60,779 bases of DNA from an uncultured Clostridia bacterium. GTDB lineage: Bacteria > Bacillota > Clostridia > Oscillospirales > Oscillospiraceae. Below are positions 43,581-52,132 of the stretch, piece after piece (positions within the stretch are counted from its first letter, which is position 1; each line of letters starts with the position of its first letter). The stretch is taken from NCBI GenBank assembly GCA_947170435.1, contig CAMVTO010000001.1, positions 1 through 60,779 on the forward strand. The letters are read 5' to 3'. A program made the translations under genes and the position numbers. The notes under the pieces were generated by a model that did no database searches, was not told where the DNA came from, and saw only the letters and a program-made list of their open reading frames with translations.

Positions 43581-45527
43581 TCAGAAATCCAGGTTGACGG
43601 CGTACTTTGCCTTTCTCTCGATAAACTCCTTGCGCGGTTCCACCTTCTCGCCCATGAGGACGGAGAACGTCTCGTCCGCGCGCTGGGCATCCTCCAAAGT
43701 GATGCGCTTGAGGGTGCGGCGCTCCGGATCCATGGTGGTCTCCCACAGCTCATGGGGGTCCATCTCACCGAGACCCTTGAAACGGGAAATGTCGATCTTC
43801 GCGTTGGCGTTGTCGCCGCGCATCTCACTGCTGACGCGGTCACGCTCCTCGTCGGAGAACGCGACGCGGGTGGTCTTGCCGCGGGTCAGCTTGTAAAGCG
43901 GGGGAACGGCCGCGTAGACGTAGCCCTCTTTGATCAGCGGCTGCATATAGCGGAAGAAGAACGTCAGCAGCAGCGTGCGGATATGGCTGCCGTCCACATC
44001 GGCATCCGCCATGATGATGACCTTATGATAGCGAAGCTTATTGATGTCAAAGTCCTCGCCGAGACCCGCGCCCAGCGCCACGATGACGGGCTGGAGCTTG
44101 TCGTTGCCGTAGATTTTGTCCGCGCGCACCTTTTCGACGTTGAGCATCTTGCCCCACAGCGGCAGGATCGCCTGGAAGCGGGAGTCACGGCCATCGGTGG
44201 CGGAGCCGCCCGCGCTGTCACCCTCAACGATATAGATTTCGGTGAGTTCGGGATTGTTCTCGTTGCAGTCGCGCAGCTTGTCCGGCATCGCGGCGCCGCC
44301 GAGGGCACTCTTGCGGCGGATGCTCTCGCGCGCCTTGCGCGCCGCTTCCCGCGCGCGGTTTGCCATCATCGCCTTGTCGAGGATCGCACGCGCCACGGCG
44401 GGGTTTTCTTCGAGGAACTGATCCAGCTTGTCGCTCACCACGTTGTCCACCAGCGTGCGCATCTCGCTGTTGCCGAGCTTTGCCTTGGTCTGACCCTCAA
44501 ACTGCGCGTCCGTCAGCTTGACGGAGATCACTGCGGTCAGACCCTCGCGGCAGTCCTCGCCGGATACCTTGTCGTCGCCCTTGATGATGCCCGCCTTGAT
44601 GCCGTAGTTATTGAGCACGCGGGTGAGCGCCGCCTTAAATCCGGTTTCGTGCATACCGCCCTCCGGCGTATGCACGTTATTGGCAAAGGAGATGATGTTC
44701 TCCTGATAGCCGTCGTTATACTGCAAGGCAATTTCCGCGAAGCTGTCGCCCTTGAGCCCGCTCATATAGATCACCTTGTCGTGGAGCGCGTCCTTGGACT
44801 TGTTGAGGTAGGTGACAAACTCTCGGATACCGCCCTCATAGCACATCTCGTCGGACTGCTCCTGTCCTTCGCGAGCGTCGACAGTCTTGATTTTCAGACC
44901 GGCGTTGAGAAACGCCTCCTCGCGCATACGGGTGTGAAGAACGTCATAGGAGTAGACCGTATCCTCAAACATTTCAGGATCGGGCTTAAAGGTGACCGTG
45001 GTGCCGGTATGGTCAGTCGTGCCCACAATGGTCATCTCCTGCGTGATGTGCCCGCGGGAGAACTTCATCTCGTGAATTTTGCCGTCCTTGTGTACCTGCA
45101 CCGTGAGCCACTCAGAAAGCGCATTGACCACGCTCGCGCCCACACCGTGCAATCCGCCGGAGACCTTGTATCCGCCGCCGCCGAATTTTCCGCCGGCGTG
45201 CAGCACAGTGAACACGACCTCCAGCGCGGGACGGCCGGTCTGTGCCTGTACGTCCACGGGAATGCCGCGTCCGTTGTCCACAACCGTGATCGTGCCGTCG
45301 GCGTTGATGGTCACGGTGATTTCGGTACAATAACCCGCCAGCGCCTCGTCGATGGAGTTGTCCACGATCTCATACACCAGATGGTGCAGACCGCTGGACG
45401 ACGTGGAGCCGATGTACATGCCCGGACGTTTCCGAACGGCCTCAAGACCCTCCAACACCTGAATCTCCGAGGCGTTGTACTCCTCCGAGACGGCGGTTAC
45501 CATGCTCTGATCAAAGTTTTCGCTCAT
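43581..45527 (-). CDS. gyrB: DNA gyrase subunit B
   Basis: A 648-residue GyrB, the ATPase subunit. GHKL ATPase motifs: [45 protein letters not shown] motifs: [11 protein letters not shown] and [14 protein letters not shown]. The C-terminus ends [14 protein letters not shown], the usual GyrB ending. Length excludes the Gram-negative insertion. The stop of remB lies 3 bp before its ATG, and its ribosome site is inside the remB tail. Confidence 0.97.
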   Translation of the reverse strand: MSENFDQSMVTAVSEEYNASEIQVLEGLEAVRKRPGMYIGSTSSSGLHHLVYEIVDNSIDEALAGYCTEITVTINADGTITVVDNGRGIPVDVQAQTGRPALEVVFTVLHAGGKFGGGGYKVSGGLHGVGASVVNALSEWLTVQVHKDGKIHEMKFSRGHITQEMTIVGTTDHTGTTVTFKPDPEMFEDTVYSYDVLHTRMREEAFLNAGLKIKTVDAREGQEQSDEMCYEGGIREFVTYLNKSKDALHDKVIYMSGLKGDSFAEIALQYNDGYQENIISFANNVHTPEGGMHETGFKAALTRVLNNYGIKAGIIKGDDKVSGEDCREGLTAVISVKLTDAQFEGQTKAKLGNSEMRTLVDNVVSDKLDQFLEENPAVARAILDKAMMANRAREAARKARESIRRKSALGGAAMPDKLRDCNENNPELTEIYIVEGDSAGGSATDGRDSRFQAILPLWGKMLNVEKVRADKIYGNDKLQPVIVALGAGLGEDFDINKLRYHKVIIMADADVDGSHIRTLLLTFFFRYMQPLIKEGYVYAAVPPLYKLTRGKTTRVAFSDEERDRVSSEMRGDNANAKIDISRFKGLGEMDPHELWETTMDPERRTLKRITLEDAQRADETFSVLMGEKVEPRKEFIERKAKYAVNLDF

Positions 45528-45530
45528 AAA

Positions 45531-45860
45531 TCAAATATCTCCTTCTGCTCTCGCGCCCCTGCCTGCAGGGGAGCTGCCCGCCGTCCGGCGGACTGAGGGG
45601 TTGTGCTCCTGTTCCTCAGCTCTGCCCAAAAGGGTGCGGCTGTTTAACTGTGATAGATAGACGATCTGCTTGTGATACGGATGGTCGCAGACCAAAAATG
45701 ACTTCGGAATGTCCTCGCAGGCGTCGATGACGACGCTTTCCTGCTCGGCGTTTTTCAAAAACGCCGCCGTGATCTTCGACTGAGACGTGATCTCAAGGTC
45801 GAAAATGCCGATGATGCGCCGCTCGGCCAGCATCTGATGGTTGCCGATGTGGAGATACAT
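45531..45860 (-). CDS. remB: RemB/DUF370 DNA-binding protein with extended C-terminus
   Basis: A 109-residue protein. Residues 1-80 (MYLHIGNHQMLAERRIIGIFDLE..., VVIDACEDIPKSFLVCDHP) are the DUF370/Rem fold, equivalent to B. subtilis YaaB (RemB), which sits at the same place between recF and gyrB. Rem proteins form DNA-winding arcs and regulate biofilm genes. The last ~28 residues (after NSRTLLGRAEE) are foreign to the family, rich in Pro, Gly, Arg and Ser, and encoded by a GC-rich repeat that also carries the gyrB ribosome site. The ATG directly abuts the recF stop. Confidence 0.87.
   Translation of the reverse strand: MYLHIGNHQMLAERRIIGIFDLEITSQSKITAAFLKNAEQESVVIDACEDIPKSFLVCDHPYHKQIVYLSQLNSRTLLGRAEEQEHNPSVRRTAGSSPAGRGARAEGDI
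45541..45605 (-). repeat. GC-rich repeat inside the remB 3' end
   Basis: Minus strand ACCCCTCAGTCCGCCGGACG, continuing GCGGGCAGCTCCCCTGCAGG and CAGGGGCGCGAGAGCAG, with nested palindromes (CCGCCGGACGGCGG, CCCCTGCAGGCAGGGG). It looks like the 'CCCCTCAGTC...AGCTCCCC' intergenic repeats seen in gut Clostridia. Confidence 0.6.
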
Positions 45861-46964
45861 TCAACGCACCTCCCCATCGCTGACGTGCAGCACCTTTCCG
45901 GCGACCAGACTGCCCAAACGATCCTCCTCGCAGCAGGTGATGAACACCTGCCCGCCGCCGATGCGGTTCAAGACGAATTCCTGGCGCCTGGGGTCCAACT
46001 CCGAGAGCACGTCGTCCAGCAGCAGAATCGGGGATTGCCCGGTGATCTCCTGATAGATATCCCGCTCCGCAAGCTTCAGCGACAGCGCCGCCGTCCGCGT
46101 TTGCCCCTGGGAGGAATACTGCCTCGCGCTCTCGCCGCCAATCTCCACGTCGATGTCATCCTTGTGCGGGCCGGAAAGACACAGCCGCGAAGCAAACTCC
46201 GCCTGCTCGTGCTCCCGTTGGTGTTCGAGCAGCTGCTCGATCAGAACGCCTTGCTCCGCAAAGGGATCCTCAATAGACTTAACAGTTTCATACTGTAGAG
46301 TCAATATTTCTCTGCCGCCGGAACATTCCCGGTGGGATGCCGCGGCGTATTCCGCAAGCCGCGCACAAAAGCGCGCGCGATAATGGATCAGCACCGCGCC
46401 GGCAATCGCCATGCCTGTGTTGAACTCCGGCAGCGTCTCCCGCAGGGCGGGATGATCTTCACTGTCACGGAGAATGCGGGTCTTGTGCTCATAGAGGCGG
46501 TTATACTCCGCCAGTGCCGCCGCGTACCGCGGGCGCAGCTGGGCAAGGGATTGGTCCATAAACCGTCGTCGTGCCGCCGCGCCATCCCGAATCAGCATCA
46601 GGTCCTCGGGACAGAAAAAGACGGTGCCCAACACACCGGACAATTCGCTTGCGCGCTTTGCGGGCACTTTGTTGATTTGTATTTTGCGGCGTCTGCCTGA
46701 ATATAGACTTATTTCAATCGAAAATTGTCTGTCTCTTGAGTCTATTTCACTGATGATGCGAGCTTCCTTTTCGCCGAATCGGATCATTTCCCGATCAGAA
46801 CGGGCGCGGTTGGAGCGAGCACAGGAGAGATAGACGATCGCTTCCAGCAGATTGGTCTTACCTTGGGCGTTTTCGCCCACGATCACGTTGCTGTCCGGGG
46901 CGAAGGTGACGGTTTGCTCGACATAGTTGCGAAAGTTCTGTAATATCAGTCTATCAATCCGCAT
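45861..46964 (-). CDS. recF: DNA replication and repair protein RecF
   Basis: A 367-residue SMC-like ATPase acting with RecO and RecR at stalled forks and gaps. Seen: Walker A GENAQGKT (30-37), the signature SSQGQTRTAALSLKLAE, and Walker B PILLLDDVLSELD. It overlaps the upstream yaaA gene by 11 bp and is followed by remB without a gap. Confidence 0.95.
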   Translation of the reverse strand: MRIDRLILQNFRNYVEQTVTFAPDSNVIVGENAQGKTNLLEAIVYLSCARSNRARSDREMIRFGEKEARIISEIDSRDRQFSIEISLYSGRRRKIQINKVPAKRASELSGVLGTVFFCPEDLMLIRDGAAARRRFMDQSLAQLRPRYAAALAEYNRLYEHKTRILRDSEDHPALRETLPEFNTGMAIAGAVLIHYRARFCARLAEYAAASHRECSGGREILTLQYETVKSIEDPFAEQGVLIEQLLEHQREHEQAEFASRLCLSGPHKDDIDVEIGGESARQYSSQGQTRTAALSLKLAERDIYQEITGQSPILLLDDVLSELDPRRQEFVLNRIGGGQVFITCCEEDRLGSLVAGKVLHVSDGEVR

Positions 46965-47169
46965 AGGCCGTTGTGATCACTTTGCCATGATAGGAAACCA
47001 CGTCGCCGGGACGAATTTTTTTGCCCCGCTGGGTGCAGACGGCGCCATTGACGGTAACGTCACCCTCGGTAATGACAACTTTCGCCTCGCCGCCGGTCGA
47101 AACCAGTGACGCGAACTTTAAGAGATCCTGTAATTTGATGAATTCTGTTGTAATGATAATTGTTTCCAT
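46954..47169 (-). CDS. yaaA: S4-domain RNA-binding protein YaaA
   Basis: A 71-residue protein made of one S4 domain (IKLQDLLKFASLVSTGGEAKVVITEGDVTVNG). This gene stands between dnaN and recF in Bacillus and Clostridia and is implicated in ribosome biology. It starts 4 bp after the dnaN stop. Confidence 0.93.
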   Translation of the reverse strand: METIIITTEFIKLQDLLKFASLVSTGGEAKVVITEGDVTVNGAVCTQRGKKIRPGDVVSYHGKVITTAYAD

Positions 47170-47173
47170 AGTC

Positions 47174-48286
47174 TTACGCTTTCAGTCTGACCGGCAGCAC
47201 CATATAGAGGAAGCTGTCGTCGTTCTCATCCACGGGAACGACAATGGCGGGGGAGATGCCGGAATTCATTTCAAGGTACACCGTATCCGCCGGCGCATAC
47301 CGCAGCGCCTCGGAGAGATAGCGATTGTTGAAACCGATCTCCAGATCGCCGCCGTTGCCCTCCACCTTGCACACGTCCTTGGCATCGCCGCTGGCGGTGC
47401 GGGCAGAGAAGGTAACACGGTTATTGCCAAACAGACAGCGCACCGGACTTTTCAGCTTCTCGCTGATGACCACGCTCACACGGTCGAGGCTCTCCATCAT
47501 CGTGCGGGTATCCACCAGCAGACGGACAGAGTTTTTGCGCGGAATCGCGTTCTTATAGTCGAGAAACTCACCTTCCAGACGGCGGCAGATCAGTTCCGTC
47601 TCGCCGATTTCAAAGAGAATATGACGGTCGCCCAGCGTGATCTTCGCGCACTCGTCGATATCCTCGCAGACCTTTTCCACCTCGTTGAGCGCCGTGCCCG
47701 GTGCAACGAACGAGAACACGCCGCCCGCGGGATGCTCCAGCTTCTCCTTGCGCAGCGCCAGGCGGAAGCCGTCCACAGACACAACGGACAATTCCGTGGG
47801 ACTCACTTCAAACAGCGAACCCATATGCACCGGACGCGCCTCGTTGGTGGAAACGGCAAAGGAAGTCTGCTGAATCATGGCGCGCAGCGTTTTCTCCGGC
47901 AGCTCCACCGTGTTCTTCTCCTCCACTTCGGGTAGCTCCGGGAAATCCGCCGCGGGAAGTCCCACGATGTCGAAATCCGCATCGCCGCAGTGCAGCTTGA
48001 CCGAGAGCTTCTCATCGCTCAGAAATGTCAGCGTATCGTCCGGCATACGGCGCACAATGTCGCCGAACAGCCGCGCGTTGAGCACCAGCGAACCCTCTTC
48101 TTCCATATCACAGGAAAAACGGGTGCGAATGCCGAGCTGCATATTATAACCGGTGACGGTCAGGCTTTCTCCCTGACAGACCAATAACAGGCCTTCCAGT
48201 GCGGGAATAGAGCTTTTGCCGGCAACAGCACGGCTGGCAGTGGCGATGGCGTTCTGAAGAACGAGCTTTTCACAGGAGAATTTCAT
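47174..48286 (-). CDS. dnaN: DNA polymerase III beta subunit (sliding clamp)
   Basis: A 370-residue ring clamp of three similar domains, giving processivity to DNA polymerase III. Seen: MKFSCEKLVLQNAIATASRAV at the start and the ending SFLYMVLPVRLKA, both typical. AAAGGATC precedes the ATG. It follows the DnaA-box region behind dnaA. Confidence 0.96.
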   Translation of the reverse strand: MKFSCEKLVLQNAIATASRAVAGKSSIPALEGLLLVCQGESLTVTGYNMQLGIRTRFSCDMEEEGSLVLNARLFGDIVRRMPDDTLTFLSDEKLSVKLHCGDADFDIVGLPAADFPELPEVEEKNTVELPEKTLRAMIQQTSFAVSTNEARPVHMGSLFEVSPTELSVVSVDGFRLALRKEKLEHPAGGVFSFVAPGTALNEVEKVCEDIDECAKITLGDRHILFEIGETELICRRLEGEFLDYKNAIPRKNSVRLLVDTRTMMESLDRVSVVISEKLKSPVRCLFGNNRVTFSARTASGDAKDVCKVEGNGGDLEIGFNNRYLSEALRYAPADTVYLEMNSGISPAIVVPVDENDDSFLYMVLPVRLKA

Positions 48287-48358
48287 AGTGACGATCCTTT
48301 CTGTTGAAGAGAAAAGAATAGATTTTTTTAGTAGTCGTAGTAGATGGGCGGGAAAAAG

Positions 48359-48504
48359 TGGAAAACCAACGGAAATCGCGAAATCATGCGGGAAATGGCG
48401 ATGGAAAAAACTGTGGAAAAAGGAAATGGTTTTCCACGCTTATGCACGGAGGTTTTCTTTTCCACAGCGGCTGTGGAAAGAATTATGGGAATTATGGGGA
48501 AAAC
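48359..48504. other. oriC region: DnaA-box cluster between dnaA and dnaN
   Basis: Box-like 9-mers: GTGGAAAAC (48359), TGTGGAAAA (48412), TTTTCCACG (48430), TTATGCACG (48440), TTTTCCACA (48458) and TGTGGAAAG (48472). TTTTCCACA differs from the TTATCCACA consensus in one base. Both orientations occur within about 120 bp. An AT-rich stretch flanks the cluster on the dnaA side (48481-48510). No such cluster was seen upstream of dnaA. Confidence 0.7.
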
Positions 48505-49806
48505 TTATCTTCTGGAATTGATGTTCAGCGTGATGTCCTTGATGGCCTGAGAGACGGAGGGATCGGTCTCCAGCTTTTCCGTCACCTGATCCAGCGAGTG
48601 GAGCGCGGTCGTGTGATCGCGGTCAAAGATCTTGCCGATTTCAATGGTGGAAAGGCCGGTGATGTTGCGGATCAGGTACATCGCGATATTGCGTGCGCCG
48701 ACGATCTGACGGCTGCGGCTGGGGCCGCGGAGTACGGCTTCTTCGATACCGAAGTAGCGTGCTGACTCATTGATGATCACGTCGGGCGTTGGCACGGCCT
48801 CGTTGTTCTCGCGCACCGCTTCGCGGACCATAGCTTCCATTTCAGCGTCGGTCATATTGTCACGGTCGAGCTGGCTGTGCGCCATGAGCCTGTTTACCAC
48901 GCCTTCGATGCGGCGGACGTTGGTGGTGACATTGCGGGCTATGTAGTCGGCGCTCTTGTCGTCGATGGTGAAGCCGCGCTGGATTGCCTTATTTTTGATG
49001 ATGGCAATGCGGGTTTCGTAATCAGGTGGCTGCACGTCCACCATCAGACCCCATTCAAAGCGCGTGCGAAGGCGGTCGTCCAGCAGCGTCATTTCGCTCG
49101 GCATGCGATCCGAGGTCAGCACGATCTGGCGGCCTGCCTCATAGAGGGTGTTGAAGGTGTGAAAAAATTCGTTTTGGGACTGTTCCTTGCCGGCGACGAA
49201 CTGCACGTCGTCCACCAGCAGCAGATCGGCGTCACGGTACTTGGCGCGGAACTCGTCGCCGCGATTCTGACGCACCAGAGAGATGAACTCGTTTAAGAAG
49301 TCATCACCCTTGATGTATACGATCTTCGACAGCGGCAGACGCTTGCGGAACTGATGCAGGATCGCGTAGATCAAATGCGTTTTGCCGAGACCGGAGTCGC
49401 CGTAGATGAACAGCGGATTATAGTGTGCGCTGGCGCCGTCCGCCACCGCGCGTGCCGCGGCGTAGGCCAGCTTGTTGGACTCGCCGACAACGAAGTTGTC
49501 AAAGGTAAAGGTGTCACTCACGAGGAGGATCGGCTGCTTGGGCAGCGTGGGGTCAGGACCCTTGCCGTCCCTTACCTGCAGCTTAAATTCCGCGGAGAAC
49601 AGATCGTTGAGCGTGGAGACGATGCGCTCGCCAAACATGCTCTCGATCATCTCGCGCTTGAACTCGTTCGGGCAGTCGATATAAAAGGTTCTCCCCACCA
49701 TGTGGACGGCTGTAATCTCGTCAAACCAGGTGTTGAGGCTGGTTTCTGACATTTCTGTGCGCAGCTTGTTCATCACCAGCGTCCAAACGTCGGATACAGA
49801 ATTCAA
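48505..49806 (-). CDS. dnaA: Chromosomal replication initiator DnaA
   Basis: A 433-residue AAA+ initiator. Domain I begins NSVSDVWTLVMNKLRTEMSE. Walker A is YGDSGLGKTH and Walker B LLLVDDVQF. Sensor II is in VTTNVRRIEGVVNRL, and the DNA-binding signature is DRDHTTALHSLDQV near the C-terminus. I start it at TTG 49806, which gives the usual N-terminus and has AGGTGG 9 nt upstream; a GTG at 49818 is open but has no ribosome site. Confidence 0.96.
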   Translation of the reverse strand: MNSVSDVWTLVMNKLRTEMSETSLNTWFDEITAVHMVGRTFYIDCPNEFKREMIESMFGERIVSTLNDLFSAEFKLQVRDGKGPDPTLPKQPILLVSDTFTFDNFVVGESNKLAYAAARAVADGASAHYNPLFIYGDSGLGKTHLIYAILHQFRKRLPLSKIVYIKGDDFLNEFISLVRQNRGDEFRAKYRDADLLLVDDVQFVAGKEQSQNEFFHTFNTLYEAGRQIVLTSDRMPSEMTLLDDRLRTRFEWGLMVDVQPPDYETRIAIIKNKAIQRGFTIDDKSADYIARNVTTNVRRIEGVVNRLMAHSQLDRDNMTDAEMEAMVREAVRENNEAVPTPDVIINESARYFGIEEAVLRGPSRSRQIVGARNIAMYLIRNITGLSTIEIGKIFDRDHTTALHSLDQVTEKLETDPSVSQAIKDITLNINSRR

Positions 49807-49848
49807 GGAGTGCCCCACCTTTCTGAAAAGTACATATTTAACTGAATA

Positions 49849-49877
49849 AGTATATCAGAAAACAGAGGAGAATGCAA
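49849..49877 (-). promoter_or_regulatory. Sigma-A promoter of dnaA
   Basis: Minus strand TTGCAT (49872-49877), 17-bp spacer, TATACT (49849-49854), about 43 bp before the TTG start. Confidence 0.8.
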
Positions 49878-49944
49878 TGCTTTTCTTCCTATTCTAATAT
49901 AAGGAACCCATAAAAAAGCGGTGAAAAAGGGTGCGAAATTTTGG

Positions 49945-49973
49945 TTGACAGAATATGTTCTTTCCTATATAAT
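49945..49973 (+). promoter_or_regulatory. Consensus sigma-A promoter of rpmH
   Basis: TTGACA (49945-49950), 17-bp spacer, TATAAT (49968-49973): both boxes match the consensus perfectly. Confidence 0.92.
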
Positions 49974-49979
49974 ATCGGC

Positions 49980-50080
49980 TGCGCCGCATTTTCAGGCGCA
50001 TGGAACGTTCACTGCGTGAAGGGGAGACCCTTCGCGTCGGGTAGGTGCGACGCCGCAAGGCGCCGCCGGAACATAAAAGA
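49980..50080 (+). other. Structured leader of rpmH
   Basis: From the predicted transcription start: TGCGCC/GGCGCA hairpin (49980-50000), CGTGAAGGG-GAGA-CCCTTCGCG hairpin (50015-50036) and a CGCC-GCAA-GGCG hairpin near 50051-50062. About 115 nt lie before the start codon; there is no T run. Confidence 0.55.
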
Positions 50081-50094
50081 AGGAGGAACATGAC

Positions 50095-50235
50095 ATGGCA
50101 ACCAAACGCACGTATCAGCCCAAAAAGCTGCAGCGCTCCAAGGAGCACGGCTTCCGCAAGCGCATGAAGACCGCGAACGGCCGCAAGGTCCTTGCCCGCC
50201 GCCGCGCCAGAGGCCGCGCCCGCCTGACCTATTGA
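50095..50235 (+). CDS. rpmH: 50S ribosomal protein L34
   Basis: A 46-residue very basic protein beginning [20 protein letters not shown] and ending [18 protein letters not shown] lies 6 nt before the ATG. It is the first gene of the rpmH-rnpA-yidD-yidC-jag unit, divergent from dnaA, as in nearly all Firmicutes. Confidence 0.97.
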   Translation: MATKRTYQPKKLQRSKEHGFRKRMKTANGRKVLARRRARGRARLTY

Positions 50236-50348
50236 TCGGCGGAATGCGCACGGTGCCGCAACGCAGAAATCCTGTTTGCGGCAACAACAGGGAACCATGA
50301 TCTGAAATCAGGGACGGACGCAAAAAGAAGTTTTCGCGCCGTCCCTCA

Positions 50349-50702
50349 ATGGCTAGTATGAAAAAAGCGACGACGCTGAAAATGAATTACGAATTTCGCC
50401 GGGTCTACAACAAGGGACAATCCGGCGTTTCGCCGTTTTTCGTCGTCTATGCCAGGCCCAACCGTGGCGATCGCAACCGCCTCGGCGTCACCGTCAGCAC
50501 CAAGCTGGGCAAGGCCGTGGTACGCAACCGCATCCGCCGGCGTCTTCGTGAGCTTTATCGCCTCGCGCAGCCGGAGATGAAGCAAGGCTATGATATCGTG
50601 CTTGTCGGCCGCAGCCGCGCGCTGACAGCGCCCTATCAGGATCTGGAGCGCTCCTTCCGCAAGACCTGCGAAAAGCTGGAGCTTTGGGAGGATAAGCCGT
50701 GA
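50349..50702 (+). CDS. rnpA: Ribonuclease P protein component
   Basis: A 117-residue basic protein subunit of RNase P, which matures tRNA 5' ends. Seen: NYEFRRVYNKGQS and the RNR signature region KLGKAVVRNRIRRRLRELYRL. Two ATGs (50349 and 50358) are possible and neither has a clear ribosome site; the family more often begins at the second (MKKATTLK). A stem GGGACGG/CCGTCCC lies just upstream. Confidence 0.94.
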   Translation: MASMKKATTLKMNYEFRRVYNKGQSGVSPFFVVYARPNRGDRNRLGVTVSTKLGKAVVRNRIRRRLRELYRLAQPEMKQGYDIVLVGRSRALTAPYQDLERSFRKTCEKLELWEDKP

Positions 50703-50914
50703 AGCGCGCTATGCTGGGAGCAATCCGTTTCTATCAGAAAAACATCTCCCCGCTGAGTTCGCCAAAGTGCCGCTTTATCCCAACCTGCTCGCAGTACGCG
50801 CTGGAGGCTGTGGAAAAATACGGCGCGGTCAAGGGTGGTTTTCTCGCGGCAAGGCGGCTTTCACACTGTCACCCGTTCTATCGGGGCAACAAAATCTATG
50901 ATCCGGTTCCCTGA
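50699..50914 (+). CDS. yidD: Membrane protein insertion efficiency factor YidD
   Basis: A 71-residue YidD. Seen: IRFYQKNISPLSSPKCRFIPTCSQYALEAVEKYG with the conserved Cys pair, and RRLSHCHPFYRGNKIYDPVP. GTG start overlapping the rnpA stop (GTGA). Confidence 0.95.
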   Translation: MKRAMLGAIRFYQKNISPLSSPKCRFIPTCSQYALEAVEKYGAVKGGFLAARRLSHCHPFYRGNKIYDPVP

Positions 50915-50997
50915 CGGCGGATTTTCCGCCTGTCTGCGTGGTTCGCCCTTGACAGACAAAAATCCGGTCGTCAGCAAATCAGTTGGAGGAAAACAAT

Positions 50998-52113
50998 ATG
51001 TTTTCAACACTCGGCTACTACATTTGTATCCCGTTCGCGTGGATTCTGCGCCTGTTCTATAACCTGACCAACAGCTACGGTCTGGCTCTGATTTTCTTCA
51101 CGCTGATCGTCAAGCTGGTGCTGCTTCCGTTCCAGCTCAAGAGCAAGAAGAGCATGATTCGCATGAATCAGTTCCAGCCCAAGATGCGGGAGATTCAGGA
51201 GAAGTACGCGAACAACCAGCAGAAGATGAATGAGGAGCTGCAGCTCCTGTACGCGCAGGAGGGCATCAACCCCATGAGCGGCTGTCTCTGGTCGCTGCTG
51301 CCGTTCCCGATCATCATCGCGCTGTATTCCATCATCCGCCAGCCGCTCAGCCGCTTTATGATGCTCTCGTCCGAGACCATCGAAACCGTGCGCGGCATCG
51401 CGGAGGGTCTCGGCTACTCCGCCGCGGAGACCGCGGGGCGCACGGCGTTCTATGAAGAGATCCAGCTCGCGCAGTTCATCAATGACAACTTCGACGCGTT
51501 CTCCGGCATCAAGGGCCTCATGCGCGTCAACTACAACTTCCTCGGCGTCGATCTGACGGTCATGCCCGGCGACGTGTGGAAGCAGGTCTTCACCGGCGGC
51601 TGGCCGATCATCGGTCTGGTGCTCATTCCCATTGTCTCCGCCGCGCTGAGCTTCTATCAGTCCAAGGTGGCGATGGCGGGCAACGGCCAGCAGAAGGCGG
51701 ACGATCCCGCCGCGCGCTCCGGCCGCACCATGATGTACATGATGCCGCTGATGTCGCTGTGGATCGGCTTTACGCTCCCCGCGGCGCTGGGTGTATACTG
51801 GATCGCGAACAGCGTGTTCCAGATCATTCAGGACGTGATCCTGAACAAGTACTTCTCCACGCAGATGGAAGCGGAGGAGACGGAGCGCGAAAAGGCCAAG
51901 CGCGAGGCCCGCGTCGCCAAGATGATGGCGGCCCGCGAGCAGCAGCGCCAGTTCCAGGAGCAGCAGGCGAACAAGGCCAAGCAGAAGAAACCGGAGAAAA
52001 AGCAGCCCGAAAAGAAGGAAAAGAAAGGCACGTCCACCAGCGAGGCGGGCCGCGTCGGCGACCGCCCCTATGCCCGCGGCAGAGCGTACAGCCCTGACCA
52101 TTACGGTGAATAA
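50998..52113 (+). CDS. yidC: Membrane protein insertase YidC (SpoIIIJ type)
   Basis: A 371-residue insertase with about five membrane helices (around 5-25, 30-45, 95-115, 200-225 and 245-275). Seen: SYGLALIFFTLIVKLVLLPFQLKSKKSM and the first cytoplasmic hairpin helices KMREIQEKYANNQQKMNEELQLLYAQEGINP. The extracellular loop (about 125-190) is long. The C-terminal tail is highly charged (KQKKPEKKQPEKKEKK), which promotes ribosome binding. No lipobox is present, unlike Bacillus SpoIIIJ. GGAGGA precedes the ATG at 50998. Confidence 0.93.
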   Translation: MFSTLGYYICIPFAWILRLFYNLTNSYGLALIFFTLIVKLVLLPFQLKSKKSMIRMNQFQPKMREIQEKYANNQQKMNEELQLLYAQEGINPMSGCLWSLLPFPIIIALYSIIRQPLSRFMMLSSETIETVRGIAEGLGYSAAETAGRTAFYEEIQLAQFINDNFDAFSGIKGLMRVNYNFLGVDLTVMPGDVWKQVFTGGWPIIGLVLIPIVSAALSFYQSKVAMAGNGQQKADDPAARSGRTMMYMMPLMSLWIGFTLPAALGVYWIANSVFQIIQDVILNKYFSTQMEAEETEREKAKREARVAKMMAAREQQRQFQEQQANKAKQKKPEKKQPEKKEKKGTSTSEAGRVGDRPYARGRAYSPDHYGE

Positions 52114-52132
52114 ATAAGGAGTTATTGCAAAA

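Noticed and set aside
43559..43843. Extension of the zinc-ribbon protein into gyrB
   Set aside because: The extra N-terminal frame overlaps the gyrB coding sequence and lacks a ribosome site; GGAGGGAGA precedes the ATG at 43558.
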